Shown: positions 7,675 through 14,165 of the stretch, piece after piece
Position numbering within the stretch: the stretch's first letter is position 1
Layout: each line of letters opens with the position of its first letter
DNA from: Neocallimastix lanati (nom. inval.)
Lineage: Eukaryota; Neocallimastigomycota; Neocallimastigomycetes; Neocallimastigales; Neocallimastigaceae
DNA: 16,894 nt
Assembly: GCA_016946835.1 (NCBI GenBank)
Contig: JACVTC010000459.1
Coordinates: 10,001-26,894 of the forward strand
Reading direction: 5' to 3'
The notes under the pieces: model-generated
Databases searched by the model: none
Seen by the model: only the letters and a program-made list of their open reading frames with translations
Told to the model about the DNA's origin: nothing
Translations under genes and position numbers: made by a program

Positions 7675-7997
7675 AGTGTGCATTTCGAAATGTGGCTTAT
7701 AAATTTTTTAAATAAAGCCATACATTTTTAAGATATTCTAAAACAATCATAAATAATTATATAAATAATTATTATTTCAAAAGAAATATTAATATATTTT
7801 TCAATTAAATATTATTAAATAACTATTTCAAAAGAAATAATAATATATTCTATTAAAAAAGAATTATAAAAAATTATTTTTACAATTGAATATTAATAAA
7901 TTATATATAAAAAAAATATTTATTATTTATTTAATTATTATTTATATTTATTAAAAACAAGCCACATATAAAAATACGCCACATTATGAAATTCACT
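7675..7997. mobile_element. MITE-like element with ~27-bp terminal inverted repeats
   Basis: The left end AGTGTGCATTTCGAAATGTGGC and the inverse of the right end (AGTGAATTTCATAATGTGGC at 7997 reading leftwards) match apart from a two-base gap and a few substitutions. The interior is non-coding A/T with a 27-bp direct duplication (about 7773-7799 and 7824-7849). The length of about 323 bp and the lack of coding fit a miniature inverted-repeat element. No clean target-site duplication is visible. Similar strings (GGACTCATT...AAAGAT and GGATTCATTAAAGAT) flank it but not at the exact ends. No transposase source is in the window. Confidence 0.5.
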
Positions 7998-8059
7998 GGA
8001 TTCATTAAAGATAATTAATTCAATTTAACCCTTAAGAAATTGACAAAAAATATTTAGAA

Positions 8060-8215
8060 GAAAAAAAAACGATAACTCGACAAAAAATTGAAATATTACA
8101 CTGGGATTCCCGCTAAAATTATATTCATTAGAAAGCTACGACTGAGAACTACTTCAACATATGTTAATTTCAACTTAATTGGACTACTAGGAGACATGAT
8201 ATTGGACTTTAAAAA
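8060..8215. repeat. higher-GC conserved-looking patch (likely repeat end)
   Basis: It contains ACTGGGATTCCCGC, GAAAGCTACGACTGAGAAC and GGACTACTAGGAGACATG, all much richer in GC than the flanks. On the - strand one frame stays open for about 30 codons (containing SPSSPIKLKL and EVVLSRSF) before TAA. The patch looks like a segment under constraint or a recently spread repeat. I have an unverified memory of closely similar repeats in arbuscular mycorrhizal fungal genomes. It lacks a start codon context and neighbouring domains, so I do not call it a gene. Confidence 0.45.
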
Positions 8216-8242
8216 AATTCAATTATAAAAAATATTATAATT

Positions 8243-8610
8243 ATTTTTAAATAGACTCTAAATAATTAATTAATAATTTATATAAATAAAATCTCTAACT
8301 TGAACTTTATATTACAAATTTTTAAAAAATAAATATTAATAATTTAAATATACAGAATTAGTAATTAGTAATATTTTATGATATTTTAAATAAGTTAATA
8401 ACTTTTAGATAAATTATAAAATAAGTTTATTCAATAGTTTCTAAAAGATTTTAAGGAATTCTTTATAATTCTAAAGACTTCCAAAAGAGACTTTTAATTA
8501 GTTTTAATATTTTAATTCATTTTATTTTTATTTTATTTTATAGTATTTTATTATTAAATTGTTTTATGAATAATTATATAGTTATTTTATTAAAAAATTC
8601 TTAATATTAT
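8243..8610 (+). repeat. dispersed repeat tail, copy A
   Basis: It aligns with 10318-10562. Shared blocks include AATAAAATC-CTAACTTG, AAAGAGACTTTTAATTAG, TTTTAATAT and AATTATATAGTTATTTTATT. Copy A has roughly 100 extra bases in the middle. The similarity is too long and ordered to be explained by base composition. No coding potential. Confidence 0.65.
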
Positions 8611-8939
8611 TTTATTATTATATTTGTATAGTTTTATATACATGAATAAATATATTAAGATTAAATGTATTATTTAATTATATTATTAATTATTATTTAG
8701 ATTAGTATAAAAAGGAATTGAAATTAAAATCTTTGTAAGATTATTAATGTAAGATTATTGATGAAAGGTTATTAATCTATAACGTTAGTATTAATTATAA
8801 TAATAATAATTATTAATTTTAGTAAAATTTATTAAATATATTATATAAAGTTTTAATAAAACAAAAATTAATTATTGAATTTCTTAATTAAAAAACATTG
8901 TGTGTCATTAATTATTTAAAATTTAATTAATTGTTAAAA
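8611..8939. other. AT-rich non-coding stretch
   Basis: Low-complexity A/T with short repeated phrases such as GTAAGATTATT and AAGGTTATTAAT around 8735-8780. No gene or RNA was seen. Confidence 0.5.
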
Positions 8940-9040
8940 ATTTATACCAACATCTTGACCTGACCAACTTAAGTCAAATCGAGAATCCTTACGCTAATCA
9001 ATCCGTAACCTTTCTCAAATCCCCAAAAAACTTTATAGGT
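8940..9040. repeat. second higher-GC patch in the AT desert
   Basis: It includes CATCTTGACCTGACCAACTT, AATCGAGAATCC, TTACGCTAATCAATCCGTAA and CAAATCCCC, in sharp compositional contrast with both sides. Frames on both strands are broken by stops, so it is unlikely to be coding. The best guess is the end of a repeat or a small non-autonomous element. No inverted partner was found in the window. Confidence 0.4.
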
Positions 9041-9498
9041 TTGTTGTTAAATTTATAATATAATTTTAATTTTAAATTTAAGTAAAATAATATGTTTTAT
9101 TAAAAAAATTTACTAGATGATATGTCTAAATAGTAATATGCTATATAGATATGAAGTAATAATAAAAATATATTTAAATAATTTGGTTTAATAAAAATTT
9201 ATTTATGATTAAAAATCTTTTATTTTCTTTGTAAGGTTATTGTAAAATTACTTTATAGTAATATTTTATAGATATTTCATTATTAAATAAAAAGAAACTA
9301 TTTTATATCAAATTATTAAAATTAATTATAAATAAATTTTTTATTAAATCAAATTATTTAAATATATTTATTATTATTATTATTACTTTATATTAATATA
9401 GACATATTAACCTAGTAAATTTTTTTAATAAACCATATTATTTTATTTAAATTTAAAACATAAGTTATATTAAAGTTTTAACATTAGAAATAATATAT
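9041..9498. other. AT-rich non-coding stretch
   Basis: Almost pure A/T with TTATTATTATTATTA-type runs near 9370. No feature could be supported. Confidence 0.5.
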
Positions 9499-9560
9499 GT
9501 CACAAATATTTGTGGATTTATAATTGGAATTCACTTATAGAACAATTTTTACAATATATA
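9499..9560 (+). repeat. dispersed repeat head, copy C
   Basis: GTCACAAATATTTGTGGATT and the following AATTGGAATTCACTTATAGA match copy A (7501) base for base over most of their length. It contains the perfect 14-nt palindrome CACAAATATTTGTG at 9501-9514. No tail of the repeat follows before the next desert. Confidence 0.55.
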
Positions 9561-10210
9561 AATATAAATATTATTGGTTATAATAATTAAAATAATTTAT
9601 GTATATTGTTATTCAAATAATTATATTTAAAAGTTTGGTTAATTTTTTTATCATAATAAAAATAGATAAATCATCCTATTAATGATTCTATTATTATGAT
9701 AATAAATTAATTCATCATTATTATTAATAAGTTTTATTTCTTATTTTAAATATATTTTGAGATTTATATAGTTTTAGGAATTATATTATAAATATTGGTA
9801 ATTTTATTTTATTTAGGACAGATATTTTAAATATTAATAGTTCTATATTATTTAATTATGAAATTGTATTTTTAAGTGAAGTTATTAGGAAATTAATAGT
9901 TTAAGAGATATATTTAATAAAAATATAATATTTAATCAAAAAAATATATGATATTATATAATTATTTTAATATAAAATTGAGAGCATGTAGTAATAAATA
10001 TTTTTATATGTAAAAATAAAATAATAAAAACAAATAAAGATAAAAGTATTATTATAAAACATATTATTAAAAATTATTTTCTTATAATTATTAGAATATA
10101 TTATTGTGTCATAATTCGTTAAAGAAACGACCAAATATATAAATAGTTCCATATGGAATATTTAAATGTTCTGTATTATTTTTGTTACAGAATGAATAAA
10201 TAATATTAAT
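9561..10210. other. AT-rich stretch with nested hairpins
   Basis: No gene is seen. A nested hairpin has outer arms 9648-9658/9692-9702 (11 bp, perfect) and inner arms 9669-9674/9682-9687 (6 bp). Two further palindromes lie next to dispersed-repeat copy B: TTCCATATGGAA at 10147-10158 and TTCTGTA/TACAGAA at 10169-10175/10186-10192. Confidence 0.5.
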
Positions 10211-10562
10211 TGTGTTATAATAAATATTTGAAGATTCATGATTGAAATTCACTAATAGATCAATTGAAATAAAATTTCGTTACTGACAATTTTATTTTAT
10301 ATAAAAAATAATTTAACTATTTAAATGGAACCTAAATAATAAATTAGCAATTTATATATATAAAATCTTTAACTTGTTTTTTTATATTATTATAAATAAA
10401 AATTAATAATTATACTGAATTCTTTACAATTTTAAATATTTCCAAAGAGTCTTTTAATTAGTTTTAATATCTTAAATCATTTTAATTTTAAATTATTTTA
10501 TCATTAAATTATTTTATTAATAATTATATAGTTATTTTATTAAAAGATTCTTATCAATATTA
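10211..10562 (+). repeat. dispersed repeat, copy B (head and tail contiguous)
   Basis: The head AAATATTTGAAGATTCATGA, TTGAAATTCACTAATAGAT and TACTGACAATTTTATTTT corresponds to copies A and C. The tail from 10318 matches 8243-8610. Here head and tail are adjacent, so this copy probably shows the uninterrupted arrangement, while copy A carries an insertion of about 640 bases. Confidence 0.6.
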
Positions 10563-10563
10563 A

Positions 10564-11068
10564 ACTAAATTAGACTCCAATCCAACTAGGGAAATTCCAG
10601 AAATTTTTTACATTTTTAATAGTAAAATTCTAATAAAATTAAACAATTTATATTTTAGTATTAAAAACAAAAATAAATTACAGTATGAATCAATTATAGA
10701 CAGCGGTTCATATTGTAATTTCATTTCAATAGAATTAATTAAGAAATTAAATTTAAAGCCATAAAAAAAAAGCATTATTCGAACAAACGGCATTAGTGAT
10801 TTTACAAAAGTTAATAATTATTAAGATTTTTTTTCAAACAAAGATCTCAATAATAAATAATTCAATTTATTTAATTACATTTAAAGAAAAATTTTTAGAA
10901 ACAGATAAAATTCCTACTTATTTATTGCTTAGGAATAAATATATGGAAAAATATAAATTATATTACAATTACAACAAAAAAAATATAATTTCAAAAAAAA
11001 AAAAAAAAATTTATTATCAAAAAGTTATAAAAAATTTAATAAAGAATTTATTTATAAAAAATTATTAG
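10564..11068 (+). pseudogene. decayed retropepsin (aspartic protease) fragment of a second LTR retroelement
   Basis: The frame open from 10564 to a stop at 10765 encodes the active-site motif ESIIDSGSYCNFIS, with the DSG triplet at 10699-10707, followed by ELIKKLNLKP. After that TAA, the same frame continues with IIRTNGISDF. From 10796 a second frame carries LITFKEKFLETDKIP, then LLLRNKYMEKYKL, which matches the order F-x-E/K-F-(V)xD-x-(I)P-x-LLG-x-x-(W/M)-L of the C-terminal half of retropepsins. At least one stop and one frameshift separate the halves, and the LLG of working enzymes reads LLR. It is not a fragment of the element at 592-4635, because the sequence differs throughout. Neighbouring RT or integrase sequence was not found. 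Confidence 0.65.
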
Positions 11069-11087
11069 TCCAAATTTTAATAAATAA

Positions 11088-11112
11088 ATATATATATATA
11101 TATATATATATT
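11088..11112. repeat. (TA)n microsatellite
   Basis: An uninterrupted run of about eleven TA units lies between the protease remnant and the LINE remnant. Confidence 0.9.
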
Positions 11113-11159
11113 AATAAGAATAATTTTCTAAAATTTAATAAGAATAAATTTTTTAATGA

Positions 11160-11535
11160 ATTACAAATTCAATGTAAAAAATAATTTAGTAGATTCAACC
11201 ATAAAATCACTCTCTAATTAATGATGTGAAATATACGAATTTTATAATTCTTCATTGCAAAATAAAGCTTTGTAGAATTCAATCGGGATACCATCAGGGC
11301 CGGGTGCTTTATTGTTTTTCATTGATGAAAGAATTTTTTATAATATCTTCAATCGTAATTGGACCGATGATATTCCTAGTAGAGGATCTAAGACTAATAT
11401 TTCATAGAGCATGATTCCAGTAGTTACGATTAAGGCTAGATCTTTATAATATTCATCTAATTGCTTAGTAGGAGAGATATTTTTTTTTTTTAACGGAAGC
11501 AGACTTGTTTCATCTTTATTAATTAAATATTTGAT
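11160..11535 (-). pseudogene. fragment of a second LINE around the start of the RT domain
   Basis: Read on the - strand, the fragment gives KYLINKDETSLLPL, SPTKQLDEYYKDLA, then NIIGPITIEDIIK and, in the next frame, MKNNKAPGPDGIPIEFYKAL. The last peptide matches NFKASGPDGIPIEFYKAL of the full LINE (residues 21-38 of the 11717-14008 frame). The order of segments is the same as in that LINE. Frame changes occur near the A/T run at 11334-11339 and between 11410 and 11440, and a 12-T run lies at 11480-11491. The recognisable part ends near 11234. The fragment is clearly diverged from the adjacent LINE, so it is an older, separate insertion in the same orientation. Confidence 0.75.
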
Positions 11536-11544
11536 AAATTCAAG

Positions 11545-11605
11545 TAATAAAAAAAAAAAGATAAAAAAATAAACAAAAAATAAAACACAAAATAAAAATA
11601 AAATA
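11545..11605. other. A-rich, strand-asymmetric tract
   Basis: The + strand is nearly all A with occasional T, C and G. It separates the older LINE fragment from the 3' end of the full LINE. Its orientation is wrong for a poly(A) tail of either LINE, both of which read leftwards. Origin unknown. Confidence 0.4.
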
Positions 11606-11661
11606 ATGGTATAATATATTCTAGTTTCATTTAATTAATATTTGTAAGACTTCACAAGGGC

Positions 11662-11685
11662 ATTATTATACTGAAGTATAATAAT
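11662..11685 (-). other. perfect 11-bp hairpin in the LINE 3' untranslated region
   Basis: 11662-11672 pairs perfectly with 11675-11685, leaving a two-base spacer (GA on the + strand). It lies 32 bases after the LINE stop codon. In several LINE families the reverse transcriptase recognises a 3' stem-loop of its own RNA, so such a role is possible but unproven here. Confidence 0.55.
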
Positions 11686-11716
11686 TAACTTTGACTTCGC
11701 AATGTTAATCATAATT

Positions 11717-14008
11717 TTAAGATACAAAATTATGATCTTCATTGGTTGCGCTAGCCCTGCTGGCCTGTCTTACTGTTTCTTCAGCATTGACGCTCTTGGT
11801 AGTAGTAGTACGATTCGATTTGAACCTATTGAACAAAGACCATTGCTGGCCAATAGCAATAGGTATAATCGATTGGAGAAGTGCCGCAGTAACCACTAAG
11901 AACGGAGTATCAGAATAAGCACCTGATTTCATCTGGCACTTAAATAGATCCTTCCATTCCCTTGTACTGTTATTAATACTTCGACCTCCAAGAAGGAAAT
12001 TAAACACTTTTTCACACACACTAGAATCAATATACACATTATTTTCAATACTATTACTAACATTACTAAAAATACTATTACTAATATTATTATTACTATT
12101 ATAACTATTACTATTATTACTATTACTATTATCATTATTACTATTAACAATATCATTTGTTAGGATGCCACGGTAAAAAGCATTATATAAAAATAAAATT
12201 TTATCATTAACTTTACTACGAGTATGATTGAAAAAGGGACAATCAATTAACCAATGACTTATCCATTGTTTATTACTTTTACAACAGGGACAAAAATTAG
12301 GACACATTTGGTCCACTATTTTTGCAGCTTTAGCAATTCTAGCATCTAATCTATATCCGCTTCGTGCTCTCAATAGCCAATAGAAACCATATGAAAGATC
12401 AGGATAGTCATAACAAAGTTTTATAAATTTTGATGTTTCTTCGAATTTGTTTTTGTCATAAAACTCAGCTTTAATAGAATTGATTTTCATATCTCTTTTC
12501 CAATAAAAATCCTTGATTTTATTATCGTTATTACCTCTTTTCTCTAGTTTACGTTTAAGAGTTCTACTTTCTTTTGTCCATGTATATTTTCTAGATTTTG
12601 GAATATTATTAACTAAATAGGAAATAATACAATTTGAATTTTTCCATTTATCAAAACATTTGACCTGAGACAAAGCACACTTAGCTGACAATGGAGGAAT
12701 ATGTAAATCTTTTGAAATAGAATATACATTAATAAATGATTTGGCTTTTTGTATACCTGCAATCCATCTTAATCCTTTATTAATTAATTTCTGAGTATTA
12801 TTTGTTCTCGTTTTATTCGAACCAAGTAAAGGTGCAAAGTAAGAGACTTTACTAAGTACATAAGAGTTAATTATAATCTTCTTAAATGGAATAGGAATTT
12901 TGGAATTTGAAAGAAATTTACTAACAGAAAAGAGAGCTTTAGTTACTTTAGAGTTAAGTAATTTAATAATAGGTTTCAACGATAAGCTTTTATTAAATGG
13001 TATACCTAAATAGGTATAACATTTAGTTATTGGAATTGGTTGACCAGCAAAATAAAAAGTAGGATCTCTTTTATTTTGAAAAAGAGGTGTGTCTGGTCGA
13101 ATCACCATCGTTGCACACTTATTAATTCCAAAATTCATCATATTAAATTTAGCCCATTCATTTACCTTCTTAAGCATTTTTTTCAACTTAGTTCTTGACG
13201 GTGCGCATAGAACAATATCATCTGCAAAGAGTCCACCACAACATCTAGATTCGCCTAAAGGAATTCCAAGTTCTGAAACATCATTAAAAATGTCATTAAT
13301 AAAAAGATTGAAAAGAATTGGTGATAGTGGACAACCTTGTCTAACTCCTTTCATAATATTAAAAGATTCCGAATATTGATCATCAATTTTAACACTAGCT
13401 TTGGATGTCAAATATAGATTTTTTATAAATTGATAACATTTACCTCTAATACCTAAAGCATCTAATTTATATAAAATATTACCTATTGGAACAGAATCAT
13501 ATGCCTTTTTTAAATCTAGAAAAGCTAGGTAAGTTTCTTTATTATCATTTTTACGCCTTTGACAAATTTCTCGAATTGAAATAAATAAACTAACACATTC
13601 TTCTTTAGTACGAAATCCAAATTGCTCTGGCCTAATAAAATTATTTTTAAGTCCATATTCTGAAATTCTTTTGGAGACTATTTTCGAAATGAGTTTAATA
13701 CCATTGTTAATCAGAGAGATACCTCGATAATTGTCACAATCAGATAGATCATCTCCTTTTTTAGGAATAGATATAATACTTGCTTCATTCCATGAGCTAG
13801 GAAATTCTCCATTCCAAATTCTTGAGTATATCTTCTGTAAACAATTTAAACCAGAAGAAGAATTATTTACTGAATTTTCGTCATCCGGAGGAATTAAAGC
13901 TTTATAAAATTCAATAGGAATTCCATCCGGGCCTGAAGCTTTAAAATTTGGAGTAGCCAAAATTGCTTCTCTAATTTCTTCTATACTGATGTCTTGATTT
14001 ATATCCAT
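11717..14008 (-). CDS. LINE reverse transcriptase, CCHC knuckle and C-terminal domain (part of a frameshifted ORF)
   Basis: This is a 763-residue frame. RT motifs in order are KASGPDGIPIEFYK (23-36), NYRGISLI (93-100), LDLKKAYDSV (164-173, catalytic D165), RQGCPLSP (223-230), FADD (261-264, catalytic Asp pair, DNA 13217-13228) and YLGIPFN (333-339). A zinc knuckle follows as C573-x2-C576-x8-H585-x4-C590. Residues ~622-660 are Asn/Ser-rich, and the C-terminal ~100 residues contain FNFLLGGRS and a Trp-rich segment. The enzyme would copy the element RNA at a nicked target. The apparent start MDINQD is not a true start: upstream protein sequence continues in another frame across 14003-14165. The stop is at 11717-11719. 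No stop interrupts the RT. Confidence 0.92.
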   Translation of the reverse strand: MDINQDISIEEIREAILATPNFKASGPDGIPIEFYKALIPPDDENSVNNSSSGLNCLQKIYSRIWNGEFPSSWNEASIISIPKKGDDLSDCDNYRGISLINNGIKLISKIVSKRISEYGLKNNFIRPEQFGFRTKEECVSLFISIREICQRRKNDNKETYLAFLDLKKAYDSVPIGNILYKLDALGIRGKCYQFIKNLYLTSKASVKIDDQYSESFNIMKGVRQGCPLSPILFNLFINDIFNDVSELGIPLGESRCCGGLFADDIVLCAPSRTKLKKMLKKVNEWAKFNMMNFGINKCATMVIRPDTPLFQNKRDPTFYFAGQPIPITKCYTYLGIPFNKSLSLKPIIKLLNSKVTKALFSVSKFLSNSKIPIPFKKIIINSYVLSKVSYFAPLLGSNKTRTNNTQKLINKGLRWIAGIQKAKSFINVYSISKDLHIPPLSAKCALSQVKCFDKWKNSNCIISYLVNNIPKSRKYTWTKESRTLKRKLEKRGNNDNKIKDFYWKRDMKINSIKAEFYDKNKFEETSKFIKLCYDYPDLSYGFYWLLRARSGYRLDARIAKAAKIVDQMCPNFCPCCKSNKQWISHWLIDCPFFNHTRSKVNDKILFLYNAFYRGILTNDIVNSNNDNSNSNNSNSYNSNNNISNSIFSNVSNSIENNVYIDSSVCEKVFNFLLGGRSINNSTREWKDLFKCQMKSGAYSDTPFLVVTAALLQSIIPIAIGQQWSLFNRFKSNRTTTTKSVNAEETVRQASRASATNEDHNFVS
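12041..12155 (-). repeat. trinucleotide-like repeat encoding an Asn/Ser-rich linker
   Basis: The + strand reads as imperfect repeats of TATTAC and TATTATTAC. In the LINE frame they encode NSNNDNSNSNNSNSYNSNN and similar. Stretches of this kind are common in proteins of AT-rich genomes. The linker joins the zinc knuckle region to the C-terminal domain. Confidence 0.8.
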
Positions 14009-14165
14009 TCATTGTGTCTCGTATACCTAAATGTTCCATTGGAAAATTTATTATACCATTCGATTAATGCACTATTGATATCAGAATGGCTTGAAGCAAG
14101 TTTTTTATAGTGATTGTGCCATACTTCTAACTGTTCTTTAGTAGAAGTAGCTAGTTTACCATTTT
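14003..14165 (-). pseudogene. LINE linker between endonuclease and RT, in a third frame
   Basis: This stretch falls between the two long LINE frames. It is open in the third - strand frame and encodes LEVWHNHYKKLASSHSDIN followed by EWYNKFSNGTFRYTRHNE. That matches the usual spacer between endonuclease and RT, and the older fragment at 11160-11535 has a parallel segment (TKQLDEYYKDLA). Its junctions are at A/T runs. At 14162-14165 the four T read as if one were missing. At 14008-14009 two T stand where three would keep frame. So the three pieces belong to one ancestral ORF. Confidence 0.75.

Noticed and set aside
9967-10152. Minus-strand frame rich in Tyr, Phe, Ile and Asn
   Set aside because: Its composition is that of random A/T sequence; no domain, and it lies next to repeat sequence.
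4636-10560. CRISPR array or bacterial operon structures
   Set aside because: The 19-bp tandem repeat has no spacers, and the surrounding genes are eukaryotic retroelements.
10608-10793. Minus-strand frame of 61 codons
   Set aside because: It is the antisense of the retropepsin remnant, which has the recognisable DSG motif on the + strand.
11545-11605. A-rich tract as a LINE poly(A) tail
   Set aside because: Both LINE sequences read leftwards, so a tail would be T-rich on the + strand; the orientation is wrong.
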